Source: Paenibacillus sp. FSL H3-0469
GTDB lineage: Bacteria > Bacillota > Bacilli > Paenibacillales > Paenibacillaceae
Reading direction: 5' to 3'
NCBI RefSeq assembly: GCF_038051945.1
Contig: NZ_CP150302.1
Coordinates: 7,130,001 to 7,194,000, forward strand
Length of the DNA: 64,000 bases
Below are positions 16,375 to 25,148 of this stretch, in pieces. Under the pieces are notes generated by a model, which was not told the DNA's origin, did no database searches, and worked only from the letters and a program-made list of their open reading frames with translations. Position numbers and translations under genes: made by a program. Each line of letters opens with the position of its first letter. Positions within the stretch are counted from its first letter, which is position 1.

Positions 16375-17757
16375 ATGAGGGTACTTCTACTCGCAGGTAT
16401 AGCTCACGGGTACATCACTGCCCATATCGCAGATCCGTGGACCACGATGAATGACGGGAGCCTGCGGGTCCGGGATACAGCCGGATTATTGCAGAATTCC
16501 ACCCTTCCCGGACCGGAAGCTGTTGTGATTACAGACGAAGGATTGCCGGACGGACTGGCTGCTGACAAGGAGTCTGTTCATACTTTGTTAGAGCATCTAT
16601 CCCAGACACGGGAAGACACTCCGGTAATTATATTAACGAGAGACCCGGGTCAGAGAGAAGCCTGGTCATCGCTTGTAAGACAATATCTGGGGCTCAGTGT
16701 TCTTGAATATCATACGCCCAGGCTGCCAATCGCATTGGTGAAGCAGGCTTTGGCACAGCTTGCAGATCGTCAGAGGAATAATGGGCTAGGATCAGGCAGC
16801 CTAGAAATGCGCTTCACGCCAGCCCGGGAGAGTGAACCGGGTGAGCTGAAGGCCAAGAAGCGTTCTTTCCTGGACAGGTTCCGTTCCAAAGGCAAGGATA
16901 CAGAAACCTTCCAGTCCACTGATTCGCTCTCCCGGGAGCTGGCGAACATCAGCCGGGGGATGAGCCGGGTCGTGGCGGTGACCGGACACCGGGGCAGCGG
17001 GCTGACGAGCACCGCGGTCAATCTGGCGGCAGAAGCTGCAAAACGCGGACTGAACACTATTCTTGTGGATATGGATACTGAATACAGAGGGATTAACTTG
17101 TATTTCAGCGGATTTGATGAACAGGCGCACAAGGATGAGCATCTGGGGAGTTCCTTGATCCGGATGCTGGCGAAGCCGCAGGATTACAGGACCAATGCTT
17201 TTCCTGTCCAAGGGAATCTGTGGATGACTACACTCAGCTACGGATTCCAGGACAAGCGGGCGATTCAGCAATTCTACACCAGCGAGAAGCTGGCCGGATT
17301 GTTATCGGCTCTGCGGAATAACTTCAACCTTGTCGTACTCGATCTTCCCCTGGATGCCATGCGGCAGATGGAGAGTGCGCTGATTCATATGGATACCTTC
17401 GGACTGTGTGTTCCTAACAACCTGTATTCGGTGCTAAGCACCCTGCGGAATATTGAATTAGTGCTTGACCGGGATTCTGCCGCCTATCTCAATGCCAAGA
17501 CCAAAGTGATTGTCACCCGCTATAATCACAGCTTCCGTTATCACGGTGACCTGTTTACCCCGGAGAAGGTCGGTGAGCTGCTCGGCTCGGGCCTCAGTGA
17601 CAGCTTCCGGTACGAACCGGCACTGGCCGGCTACGTGCCTGCCAGTGCCGAATTTGACCAGCAGATCGAAAGTGATATCCCGATTGTGAACAGCGGACCG
17701 GAGTTCGAGCGGGCGTTCGGCACCATACTTCTTAGATTGATGGAGGGTTCGGGGTAG
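16375..17757 (+). CDS. TadZ/CpaE-like ParA-superfamily protein
   Basis: A 460-aa protein. The N-terminal ~125 residues resemble an atypical receiver domain (LLLAGIAHGYITAHIAD; PVIILTRDPGQREAW). A charged linker follows, then a MinD/ParA-like domain from about residue 198. The P-loop position reads GHRGSGLTST (about 204-213), so both lysines of the deviant Walker A motif are absent, while the following ILVDMDTEYRGINLYF is kept. TadZ/CpaE localises Tad pilus machinery to the membrane; ATP hydrolysis here is doubtful. ATG 16375 follows AGAGGA by six bases. It is the first gene of the operon; the next starts directly after its stop. Confidence 0.82.
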   Translation: MRVLLLAGIAHGYITAHIADPWTTMNDGSLRVRDTAGLLQNSTLPGPEAVVITDEGLPDGLAADKESVHTLLEHLSQTREDTPVIILTRDPGQREAWSSLVRQYLGLSVLEYHTPRLPIALVKQALAQLADRQRNNGLGSGSLEMRFTPARESEPGELKAKKRSFLDRFRSKGKDTETFQSTDSLSRELANISRGMSRVVAVTGHRGSGLTSTAVNLAAEAAKRGLNTILVDMDTEYRGINLYFSGFDEQAHKDEHLGSSLIRMLAKPQDYRTNAFPVQGNLWMTTLSYGFQDKRAIQQFYTSEKLAGLLSALRNNFNLVVLDLPLDAMRQMESALIHMDTFGLCVPNNLYSVLSTLRNIELVLDRDSAAYLNAKTKVIVTRYNHSFRYHGDLFTPEKVGELLGSGLSDSFRYEPALAGYVPASAEFDQQIESDIPIVNSGPEFERAFGTILLRLMEGSG

Positions 17758-18642
17758 ATGGATATCAGAGGTGTAAAAAATGTGGCTCCCAACCGGAACC
17801 TGTTGAAACGAATAGTTGCAGTACTGTTCAGTCTGATCGTCATTGTCGTCTCATACATAGTCATCACCAACGCCAGCCAGGATGCCCGTGATACGGTAGA
17901 GGTGCTGCGGCTCACAGAAAAGGGAGGGCTGCCCGCCTTTACGGTGCTGACAGAGAAGCAAGTGGAGACCTATAACATTATCCGCACAGAGTATACATCC
18001 GATATGGTGCTGGCGGACAAGCTCCCTGAAGTACTGGGCAAGTTCACGAAATATTATATTCGGGATAATAGTGTGCTGTATGAGGATCAGCTGCTGGATG
18101 AGAAGCCGGTCAAGAATGAATGGCTGTATAAGCTGGGTGAGAAGCAGGAAGTCCTCACCCTGCCCTACAACTTCCTTGAGGCTGGCGGAGACATTCTGAT
18201 GCCGGGAGACCGTGTCCGTATCCGGGTGTCCTACAATGTGGAAGAAGCTGCAGCTTCTGGAGCAGGAGGCAATCCTAATGCCGTATTCAACTCCTCACAG
18301 TCCTCCGTTACGAAGACCGAGATTCTGTTCGACAGTATTGTCATCAAGGATATGCTCAACGCGAACAGCCATTCGATCTATGAGGTATACAAGGAAGTGC
18401 TGAAGCTGAGCGAGGACAAGCGGCAGGAGGTTATGCGCAGCGACGATTTCCTGAAGAGCATTCAGCCCAAGGCTCTGCTGCTGGAAGGCTCAGGTGAGGA
18501 GATTAACAAGTATGCCAAATACAAAAGCCTGGACAGCAAAAGCTTTCTGATTACGATGCTCAGCAGAAGCGGCAGCACGGTAATTATGGATGAGCTGCCT
18601 ACACTGCAAAATGAGGTGGAATCATGGATCGAAAAGAAGTAA
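17758..18642 (+). CDS. CpaB/RcpC-like SAF-domain protein
   Basis: A 294-aa protein with one N-terminal transmembrane segment (about residues 18-38: IVAVLFSLIVIVVSYIVI). A SAF-like domain follows at about 55-115 (GLPAFTVLTEKQVETYNI, then DNSVLYEDQLL). The rest is predicted extracytoplasmic. CpaB/RcpC proteins belong to Tad pilus assembly and may bind cell wall or periplasmic partners. Its ATG is immediately after the stop of the TadZ-like gene, with GGAGGG in that gene's end. It overlaps the next gene by 19 bp. Confidence 0.8.
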   Translation: MDIRGVKNVAPNRNLLKRIVAVLFSLIVIVVSYIVITNASQDARDTVEVLRLTEKGGLPAFTVLTEKQVETYNIIRTEYTSDMVLADKLPEVLGKFTKYYIRDNSVLYEDQLLDEKPVKNEWLYKLGEKQEVLTLPYNFLEAGGDILMPGDRVRIRVSYNVEEAAASGAGGNPNAVFNSSQSSVTKTEILFDSIVIKDMLNANSHSIYEVYKEVLKLSEDKRQEVMRSDDFLKSIQPKALLLEGSGEEINKYAKYKSLDSKSFLITMLSRSGSTVIMDELPTLQNEVESWIEKK

Positions 18643-19451
18643 AAAAACTGGAGAGCATCTTCCGCAAGATATCCTCCAAGGAGCTGGTCGGAGCCGAGTT
18701 TCGGGACAGCCCGCTGATCTATAGTGTTATTGGTTTCTTGCCGGCCTGTGAAGGGACAGATCAGGCCATGCTGATCGGCAATTTAGGCTATCTGCTGGCG
18801 CAGCAAGGCTTTAACACCTGCATCGTGGATTTTAAAGTGTTCAATCCGAACCTCTACTATCTGTTTGGTGTAGACCCTCCCGCCAGAGGAAAAGGGCTGA
18901 TCCGGGTGCTCAAAAGCGATAAAGCGGATATGCGTGAAGATATTGCTTCTACTTCAGAGGAGAACCTGTATCTGCTCTCCCCCAGTCCCTATGATCTGCT
19001 GGAGGAATACTTCGAATTTGGTTTCGCGCACATTGAACAGGTATTAGCCACACTTAAGGGAATGTTCGATATTATCCTGCTGGACATTCCATATAATCCT
19101 CCACTCGAATTCTGCACGGGGGCGATGAAGCACTGCCATATCGGATATTTTACAGCAGCCGAGCGGATCGAGGCTCCGGGCAATATGACCAAGCTGCTGG
19201 ACTTTGCCGCTTCCATTGGCATCAGCACAGCCAAGTTCACCAGTGTGATTATGATGAACCTGCATGAGATCGGGCTGGATTATAAGGTGTTCAAGCAGAT
19301 GGGCTTTCAGATCGCAGCAGCGCTGCCCTTCGTGAAGGCCGCAGCGGCGTACACCCAGGACGGCAAGCTATATGTTAAAGATCATCCGCTGCAAAATAAG
19401 GCATTCATGAAGGAAATGAACCGTTTGCGGGATTCCATTATTAATCAGTGA
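18624..19451 (+). CDS. Second TadZ-like, P-loop-degenerate ParA-superfamily protein
   Basis: A 275-aa protein with the core of a MinD/ParA fold but no usable Walker A. The expected loop reads LPACEGTDQAML (about residues 35-46). The following switch-like CIVDFKVFNPNLYYLFG and strand FDIILLDIPYNPP are recognisable. It lacks the receiver-like N-terminus of the first TadZ. It probably acts with the first TadZ or with the TadA ATPase as a structural factor. The start overlaps the CpaB-like gene by 19 bp, with GAGGTGG upstream. The next gene follows 14 bp later. Confidence 0.65.
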   Translation: MDRKEVKKLESIFRKISSKELVGAEFRDSPLIYSVIGFLPACEGTDQAMLIGNLGYLLAQQGFNTCIVDFKVFNPNLYYLFGVDPPARGKGLIRVLKSDKADMREDIASTSEENLYLLSPSPYDLLEEYFEFGFAHIEQVLATLKGMFDIILLDIPYNPPLEFCTGAMKHCHIGYFTAAERIEAPGNMTKLLDFAASIGISTAKFTSVIMMNLHEIGLDYKVFKQMGFQIAAALPFVKAAAAYTQDGKLYVKDHPLQNKAFMKEMNRLRDSIINQ

Positions 19452-19465
19452 AGGAGGCCTGAGCC

Positions 19466-20932
19466 TTGCTAACCCGGGCAAAAGTAAGTGAAATGCAGCA
19501 GAAGTTCTCGCACCACAGCACTCAAGAGGAAGATATGGATGCACTCAAAAATAAATACACCACCATCAGCTTCGAGGAAGCGCTGGAATTATGCCAGAAA
19601 TACATTAGCAAGGCAGCAACGAATGCCTTCCGCCGGGAGAGAGACCCGATCCGCAAACGGGAAATGACCCAGGGGTATATTATGGAGTTCGTCGATTCCC
19701 AGAAGCCTAGTGTGGAGGGGTATGGCGGTTTGCAGTCTTTAAAGAATGCGCTGATTAACGAAATCACGCATTATGGCCCGATAACCGAGGCCATGGAGGA
19801 CCCGCAAATTGACGAGATCCGGGCCAACGGGCCGGAACAGATCTTCGTGGAGACCGGCGGGAAAACGCTGCGCTGGGACCAGCATTTCACAGACCGCGAA
19901 CATATGGAGCGTATCATATCGAAGTTAATTGGAGTGTCCAAGATGCGCCTAACACCGAAGGTTCCGATGGTGAATGCCCGGACGGTGGAAGGGTACCGGG
20001 TAAATGCCACACATGCGGAAATCTCGCCCTATGAGCTGCCTGCTTTTGTCATCCGTAAATTCAGCAAAAAAAGTCTTACTCCCGCCATGATGATTCATGA
20101 ACAAAGCTTCTCTGTCAATATGTTTCGGCTGCTCTCTCTGATTCCCAAGGCAGATCAGTCATGGATTACTGTAGGGCCAACCGGCAGCGGTAAAACGACG
20201 CTGAATGAGGTGTTAGTGAAGCAGATTCATCCGCTCTCCCGGATCATAACGATTGAGAATCCTTCCGAGATGCGGCTGCACCGCCGGGAAGGGGGAGAAT
20301 TTGGCCCCATCATCAATGATGTGCTGCAGTACGAATCCGTGCCTGAAGAGGATGATGCCAGTCCGGCTACGATGGAGAACCTGCTGATTAATGCGATGCG
20401 GCAGTCTCCGCATTGGATCGGACCGGGCGAGCTGAGGACCCCGGGTGAATTCGCGACTGCGCTGCGGGCGGCACAGACGGGGCATTACTTCTTCACCACA
20501 CTTCATGCCGAAGGGGATGAGGAGGCGATCTACCGCTTCCTGACTGCCTATCTGATGGTGTCGAATGAACCGGCTGAGCTTGCCTTGCGCAACATCTGCA
20601 GTGCAGTCAAATTCGTAATCTACCAGGAGAAGCTGGCTGACGGAACCCGCAAGGTCACTTCGATATCTGAGATTCTGGGGTCAGAAGGGTTGAAGCCGCT
20701 GATCAATCCGATTTATAAGTTCATCTATGATGATGTGGTGGAGGAGGCGGGCGGCACAAGGGTGGTCCAAATTATCGGGCGGCACAAGCGGGTGGGCAAG
20801 CTATCCCTGCGTGCCCAAGAATCTATGCTCAAGGCCGGCATTAAGCGCAGCCGGTTTGAATTCCTCACCCGGGAGCCCCTCGAGGACGAAACGGAGGGTT
20901 ATGCATTCGATGAATGTGAACTTACTCATTAG
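19466..20932 (+). CDS. tadA: TadA/CpaF family secretion ATPase
   Basis: A 488-aa cytoplasmic hexameric ATPase of the type II/IV secretion family, which would power pilus assembly or secretion. Seen: an N-terminal domain with DPQIDEIRANGPEQIFVE (the usual CpaF motif), Walker A GPTGSGKTTLN (237-247), and an Asp-box-like ITIENPSEM. The Walker B/Glu region reads HWIGPGELRTPGEF instead of the usual DRIIVGEVRGGEA, with a His box TTLHAEG. These deviations suggest a divergent subfamily. The start is TTG 19466 with GAAGGAGG upstream. Genes for its TadB/TadC platform follow with overlap. Confidence 0.87.
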   Translation: MLTRAKVSEMQQKFSHHSTQEEDMDALKNKYTTISFEEALELCQKYISKAATNAFRRERDPIRKREMTQGYIMEFVDSQKPSVEGYGGLQSLKNALINEITHYGPITEAMEDPQIDEIRANGPEQIFVETGGKTLRWDQHFTDREHMERIISKLIGVSKMRLTPKVPMVNARTVEGYRVNATHAEISPYELPAFVIRKFSKKSLTPAMMIHEQSFSVNMFRLLSLIPKADQSWITVGPTGSGKTTLNEVLVKQIHPLSRIITIENPSEMRLHRREGGEFGPIINDVLQYESVPEEDDASPATMENLLINAMRQSPHWIGPGELRTPGEFATALRAAQTGHYFFTTLHAEGDEEAIYRFLTAYLMVSNEPAELALRNICSAVKFVIYQEKLADGTRKVTSISEILGSEGLKPLINPIYKFIYDDVVEEAGGTRVVQIIGRHKRVGKLSLRAQESMLKAGIKRSRFEFLTREPLEDETEGYAFDECELTH

Positions 20933-21893
20933 TCTGCTGCTCGGCGTTGCGGCCTTCGTGCTGTTCAATACAATGTTTCAGGTCCGCTTCTTCGAGGGTT
21001 CTCTTCACCGTCTATTAGATCTGCTGGATACGGTGGCTGACCATCTTGGTAAATACAATACCAAGCGTTACGTTTCCCGGATTAAGCGGGAGCGTATCGT
21101 CAAGCGGAAGGAGAGCCCGATCGCGAAATACAACCGGCTGGTGGAAGGGCTGATTCTGGATTTCAACCTCCCGGTTACCTTGGAGAGCTTCACTTCTCTG
21201 CTCTGCATTTCTTTCGCGCTGGTAGCCGTGGTCATTGTGTTCTTCATGAATAGCGTAACGTTGTCGGTAGTCGTGACCATCTCCATTTTTGTCGGTCTGA
21301 TGACCTGGTTCGTGATGCAGTCCAAGATTATACGGGCCCAGGATATCGAAAATATTATGGACGCAGAGGATCTGATCTGTCCGCTGGCACGGGACGGTGT
21401 GCTGGTCGCGATCAAGAAGGTGATGGAGAGTGACGAATACATCAGCCCTAACATCCGGGTCTATCTCCGGCAGTTCATAGATAACTGCGAGAATAACGGA
21501 TACAGCTTCAGGCAGGCCATCACCCTGCTGAACCGTCAGCTCGGTCCTAAGTTCGATGATTTTACCAAGAAAGCGATTGTGTTTGAATATAACGAACGCA
21601 AGGGAATGGCCGACATCTTCCTGGATATTGTAGATGAGAATGCGGTGCTGAGGGAGATCAATGCGCGTAAGGAGACGATTTTCCGCAAAATGAACCGTGA
21701 CTTCCTGATGAAGACCGTCATCGTATTGCTATTCTTTATCTACGCCTTATCCATTGACGGATTTCGCGAGTTCATGCTGTACACGCAGGCCGGGAAGCTG
21801 ATTAACACGATGATGATCTGTGTAATCTGTCTGAGCTTCGCCCGTACCCAGGCGCTCCAGGGTAACCTTGGGGGAGGAAGTGACCGTAAATGA
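20910..21893 (+). CDS. tadB: TadB-like inner-membrane platform protein (T2SS F family)
   Basis: A 327-aa polytopic membrane protein. Hydrophobic segments are at about residues 4-22 (VNLLISLLLGVAAFVLF), a pair at about 88-135, and a C-terminal pair (about 265-310). The cytoplasmic helical domain between them is typical of GspF/TadB platform proteins that contact the ATPase. The chosen ATG 20910 lies inside the 3' end of tadA with GGAGG 12 bases upstream; ATG 20901 is an alternative start. The longer open frame back to 20727 is the overlap with tadA. It couples to tadC by a four-base overlap. Confidence 0.82.
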   Translation: MNVNLLISLLLGVAAFVLFNTMFQVRFFEGSLHRLLDLLDTVADHLGKYNTKRYVSRIKRERIVKRKESPIAKYNRLVEGLILDFNLPVTLESFTSLLCISFALVAVVIVFFMNSVTLSVVVTISIFVGLMTWFVMQSKIIRAQDIENIMDAEDLICPLARDGVLVAIKKVMESDEYISPNIRVYLRQFIDNCENNGYSFRQAITLLNRQLGPKFDDFTKKAIVFEYNERKGMADIFLDIVDENAVLREINARKETIFRKMNRDFLMKTVIVLLFFIYALSIDGFREFMLYTQAGKLINTMMICVICLSFARTQALQGNLGGGSDRK

Positions 21894-22771
21894 TCTTTAT
21901 CGCCAAGGTGTGTGCCTTAACGTCCATTCTGTACTTGATCAAGCTGTTTCTCTTGCCCATGTTGAAGCCGGTCAGCGGACGAAAGAAGAAGCGCGCACGC
22001 CGGTTCATGAACGAACGAAAAAGCACGCAGCTGAAGCAGCGGGTAGCATTGTACAAAAAGAATTTTGCCCTGAAATATATGACAGGATTTGTGGGCACAG
22101 CTGACCGCATCCGCTTCCGCAAGATGATAGATCGGCTGGAGCTGCTGGTCCGGCCGGAGGAGATTCGGTTAAATCAATTGCTCTATGCCTCGGGCGGAAT
22201 GCTGCTGACCCTTGTGCTGGGCAGTGCCAACCGGCTGCTCGGCTGTGTGACCGCCATCTTCATTCTGCTGGGCTGGATCTATCCGGTGAAGAGCCTTGAA
22301 GAACAGATCGAGAAGAAGAACCGCAATATCTCGCTTGATTTTCCTGCCTTTTACAGCATGGTCTACTACCAGTACTCCAAATCCATCAATATCTATCTGG
22401 CAGATGTGATCCGGGATTACCTGCCTCATGCGGGCCAGGATATGGCTGAAGAGCTGGGTGTGATGCTGGACAATATTGAATACGGCGAGGAATACGCGCT
22501 GAAGCAGCTCAAGAAACGGGTTCCCATGCGTTATGTCATCAAGTTCTGCGACATCATGGAGACCCGCCTTAGAGGCTATGACAATGTCTCCCAGATGGTG
22601 TACCTCAAGAATGAGGTCAATCAATTTAGGGTGGAAGCACTGGAGAAGGATCTTCTGCGGCGTGAGCGCAGCAATGCCCGAATCCAATGGATACTGATCA
22701 TCATCCTGTTTGTGTACATTGCCATTTATTATCTGTTCCTGGTCAAGGGTTCACTGGAAATGTTTCAATAA
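21890..22771 (+). CDS. tadC: TadC-like platform protein (T2SS F family)
   Basis: A 293-aa membrane protein with an N-terminal transmembrane segment (about 3-26), a central pair (about 100-135: LLYASGGMLLTLVLG, then LGCVTAIFILLGWIY) and a C-terminal one (ILIIILFVYIAIYYLFLV). The helical region between about 150 and 265 fits TadC. It should pair with TadB at the membrane. Its ATG overlaps the tadB stop (ATGA), with GGGGGAGG upstream. The small pilin-like gene follows 25 bp later. Confidence 0.8.
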   Translation: MIFIAKVCALTSILYLIKLFLLPMLKPVSGRKKKRARRFMNERKSTQLKQRVALYKKNFALKYMTGFVGTADRIRFRKMIDRLELLVRPEEIRLNQLLYASGGMLLTLVLGSANRLLGCVTAIFILLGWIYPVKSLEEQIEKKNRNISLDFPAFYSMVYYQYSKSINIYLADVIRDYLPHAGQDMAEELGVMLDNIEYGEEYALKQLKKRVPMRYVIKFCDIMETRLRGYDNVSQMVYLKNEVNQFRVEALEKDLLRRERSNARIQWILIIILFVYIAIYYLFLVKGSLEMFQ

Positions 22772-22796
22772 ATTTTATATTCGGAGGTTGAACAAT

Positions 22797-23015
22797 ATGG
22801 AGAAGAAATCGGAAAACGTGGCTAAACCTAAGAAGAGTCAAGAGAGCTTTTGGACAGAAGAGCGCGGGGATATCGGGGTGAAGCAGATTGCACTTACCGT
22901 AGCGGCCATCGTCATTATCGGTGCGGCCATCGTTATTGTGCAAGGAAATCTGGGAGCCTGGATCAGTGACATTTGGGATCTCTTCATGAAGCAGATTGAG
23001 AAATTCACACAGTAA
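22797..23015 (+). CDS. Small pilin-like membrane protein (Flp-like candidate)
   Basis: A 72-aa protein. A charged N-terminal ~25 residues ends in EERGDIG and is followed by a single hydrophobic helix (VKQIALTVAAIVIIGAAIVIVQG) and a short tail. The size, the single helix and a glycine before the helix fit a Flp-type prepilin processed by the peptidase at 15799-16218. The usual G/xxxxEY site is not present in exact form, so pilin identity is inferred from position between tadC and the TadE-like genes. TCGGAGG precedes ATG 22797. Confidence 0.65.
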   Translation: MEKKSENVAKPKKSQESFWTEERGDIGVKQIALTVAAIVIIGAAIVIVQGNLGAWISDIWDLFMKQIEKFTQ

Positions 23016-23036
23016 TCTGAAGGAGGTACACCAGCA

Positions 23037-23516
23037 ATGCGGGGAGTCGCAAAATCCTTTCTGGTCGCGATTGTGGTGGCAGCCAGCATTATGGTGTTCA
23101 CCAATCTGGTGTTCTTCTTCCCATGGTACATGACACTGGTCATCGAGACCTTCAACCTGTCACAGGTCGCTGCCGGAGATAACTATATCAAGCAATCCTA
23201 TTATGATGATGCGCTGAAGCGTCTGAAGGAGCGTCCAATCTACCGGGAGCATCCGAATCAGATCGAGGTCGAAGCATTGAATGAAGATAATGGCAGGGCT
23301 GTCGGCAATGACGACGAGACAGTCTATGCCAATGCGACCGAGCTGGAGAAGCCCTACCGCCAGCGGGGAGAGCCCGTGACGGTCACGGTACGCGCAGTTT
23401 ATCCGCTGAGCGTTAAGCTATGGGGGGAAGAGATCCGCACGGAGATTCCCGTGTCTTTTTCGCTAACCTCAGTCGGGCTGAAGCACTATAAGGATCTGGA
23501 CTATTATTTCGATTAA
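23037..23516 (+). CDS. TadE/F-like pseudopilin candidate
   Basis: A 159-aa protein with an N-terminal transmembrane segment (about residues 7-33: FLVAIVVAASIMVFTNLVFFFPWYM). The remainder is a soluble domain rich in beta strands (EPVTVTVRAVYPLSVKLWG). This matches the TadE/TadF layout of minor pilins. It is in the Tad-like operon, 21 bp after the pilin-like gene, with AAGGAGG upstream. It is not similar enough by eye to be named more exactly. Confidence 0.6.
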   Translation: MRGVAKSFLVAIVVAASIMVFTNLVFFFPWYMTLVIETFNLSQVAAGDNYIKQSYYDDALKRLKERPIYREHPNQIEVEALNEDNGRAVGNDDETVYANATELEKPYRQRGEPVTVTVRAVYPLSVKLWGEEIRTEIPVSFSLTSVGLKHYKDLDYYFD

Positions 23517-23548
23517 CTCATTCGGATGAGAAGCGGGGACTGAAGGAC

Positions 23549-24037
23549 TTGAGAACAATCGCTGTGTCCATTCTGATCGCTGTGATGCTGTCCATCCTGA
23601 TTGCACCGCTGACAGAAGTGTTCAACATTTCACGCGAGCAGATTGTACTGAGTACGGCGCTTAATAATGCGCTGCGCTCAGCGAAGGACCGGAGCCTGGT
23701 CTATGAGAAGCTGCGGGGCCTGGACGCGGAGGTGGATGAAGAACGTTTCGCGGAGTACTTCGCTGAAGCGTTCGGTGCAGCGATGAAAGCCGGGCTTACA
23801 AGCAACGATGGAGGTCAGCTAACCTTCGCAGGGGAGCAGCAGGCGATACAGGTAACCCTTGAATTTAGACATGAGCCTGAGGCATGGAATGGGCGGGAAA
23901 CTACTGAAGTGCATGTCCTGGCGGAAGTACCTTATGTGTTCAAGACAAGATATTTACGCCTGGCCCGGGAAGCCGGGCAGGATGTGGATTTCGTCATGAC
24001 AGGCGAGCGGATGACCGTACTCTCTGTGAAGAACTAG
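23549..24037 (+). CDS. Second TadE/F-like membrane-anchored protein
   Basis: A 162-aa protein with an N-terminal hydrophobic helix (about 3-24: TIAVSILIAVMLSILIAPLTEV). A helical stretch follows, then beta-rich sequence (AIQVTLEFRH; EVHVLAEVPYVF). It is probably a minor pilin or a partner of the preceding protein. The start is TTG 23549 with GAAGGA close upstream. It is the last clearly pilus-type gene before the type VII secretion genes, which begin 21 bp later on the same strand. Confidence 0.58.
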   Translation: MRTIAVSILIAVMLSILIAPLTEVFNISREQIVLSTALNNALRSAKDRSLVYEKLRGLDAEVDEERFAEYFAEAFGAAMKAGLTSNDGGQLTFAGEQQAIQVTLEFRHEPEAWNGRETTEVHVLAEVPYVFKTRYLRLAREAGQDVDFVMTGERMTVLSVKN

Positions 24038-24058
24038 GGAACGGAGGATAGGATTCTT

Positions 24059-24295
24059 ATGGAATATGTGATGGTTACGCTGAAGGCAGGAATGGTGGAA
24101 GCTGATCTGAAGCTGCCCTCGGAAATCCCGGTATCTGAACTGCTGGAGATGCTGGAGGAGCCGCTTGCGCTGAAGAAGCCGCAGAGAGGGAGACTGCAGG
24201 CAGAGCCGCTGGGCCGTATTCTGGAGAGCGCACGTTCACTTGAGGAAGAGGGTGTCAGCCACGGCGCGCTGCTGACGCTGATAGGAGAGGAATGA
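24059..24295 (+). CDS. YukD/EsaB-like ubiquitin-fold protein (type VII secretion)
   Basis: A 78-aa protein. The layout matches YukD/EsaB and the EccD N-terminal domain: a first strand (YVMVTLKAG), a second (EADLKLPSEIPVSELLEML), then PLGRILESARSLEEEGVSHGALLTLI, the typical ubiquitin-like 'L..SL.E.GV..G..L.LI' ending. In T7SSb, EsaB is a small cytosolic regulator of secretion. The call rests on this pattern plus its position shortly before an EssC/EccC gene and WXG100 genes. ACGGAGG precedes ATG 24059. Confidence 0.7.
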   Translation: MEYVMVTLKAGMVEADLKLPSEIPVSELLEMLEEPLALKKPQRGRLQAEPLGRILESARSLEEEGVSHGALLTLIGEE

Positions 24296-24299
24296 CAGC

Positions 24300-25136
24300 A
24301 TGAATGATAATATTGCAGGCGGCGGACTCCTGTTACAGACTCCGGGTGTGTACTGCATAACGGATCTATGCGGGACGCTGGAACCGGAACCGGGAACTTA
24401 TCTGTTGAGCCGGGATGAAGAAGGAGCTGCAAGGCTGCCCGGAATCCTCTGGTTCATGAATGAAGCGGGCGGGTTGCTGTTCGCCAGTGACCAGAGCCGT
24501 GGTAATGCCTTGTGCAGAGTGGATACGGGAACGCTGGAGCTGAAAGTACTGCTGCATGAGCCTTGCCGCGAGATCAGGCTCAGAGCAGGCTGGCTGTTTT
24601 ACATTAATGAAAAGGATGGAAGATTGTACCGTTGTCTGCCGGACGGACGCAAGACCGAATGCCTTACGGACAGTGTGGTGCAGTGCTATACGATCTTGGG
24701 AGAACAGCTCTATTATGCTTGCGCACAAGGTATTTACAGTTGTCCATTGGAGGGTAACCGCTCTACCCGGCTGACTGAGGGAGGCGCTGCTTATCTGCAG
24801 TACTGCGGAACGCGGCTCCTGTATGCGGATCTGATGAATGGACATGCCTTGACGCTGCTTGATCCGCTGTCCGGTGAGCAGAAAGCCTACCCGGACCTGA
24901 TTCCGCTCAGCATGATCAGCGAAGGTGGTTACATCTACTGCTGCAATGCGGGCAATGACGGATCGATCTATAGGCTGGATCTGAAGTCTGGTGAGAGCCT
25001 GCGCATTTATGGAGAGCGTGCGGACCGCGTGCATAAGGCAGACGGGCAATTGTTCTTCATTCATCAAGAGCTGTGGTACACCATGCCAATGTCAGGCGGA
25101 CAAGAGGTTCGCTTTCAGGCAGACAGAAGTCGTTAA
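24300..25136 (+). CDS. DUF5050-like beta-propeller protein in the secretion operon
   Basis: A 278-aa protein with about six repeats of strand-rich units: GWLFYINEKDGRLYRC, GEQLYYACAQGIYSC, GGYIYCCNAGNDGSIYRLD. This is the DUF5050/WD40-like propeller pattern. There is no signal peptide, so it is probably cytosolic, and it is unusually rich in cysteine. It starts four bases after the YukD-like stop and ends just before the EssC-type gene. It may be a scaffold or regulator of the secretion ATPase. I know of no canonical T7SS component of this type. Confidence 0.65.
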   Translation: MNDNIAGGGLLLQTPGVYCITDLCGTLEPEPGTYLLSRDEEGAARLPGILWFMNEAGGLLFASDQSRGNALCRVDTGTLELKVLLHEPCREIRLRAGWLFYINEKDGRLYRCLPDGRKTECLTDSVVQCYTILGEQLYYACAQGIYSCPLEGNRSTRLTEGGAAYLQYCGTRLLYADLMNGHALTLLDPLSGEQKAYPDLIPLSMISEGGYIYCCNAGNDGSIYRLDLKSGESLRIYGERADRVHKADGQLFFIHQELWYTMPMSGGQEVRFQADRSR

Positions 25137-25148
25137 GGGGGGATGAAG

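Noticed and set aside
24059..24295. Reading the 78-aa protein as a pilus component because it follows TadE-like genes
   Set aside because: No membrane segment; its strand pattern and the following EssC-type gene fit a YukD/EsaB-like protein better.
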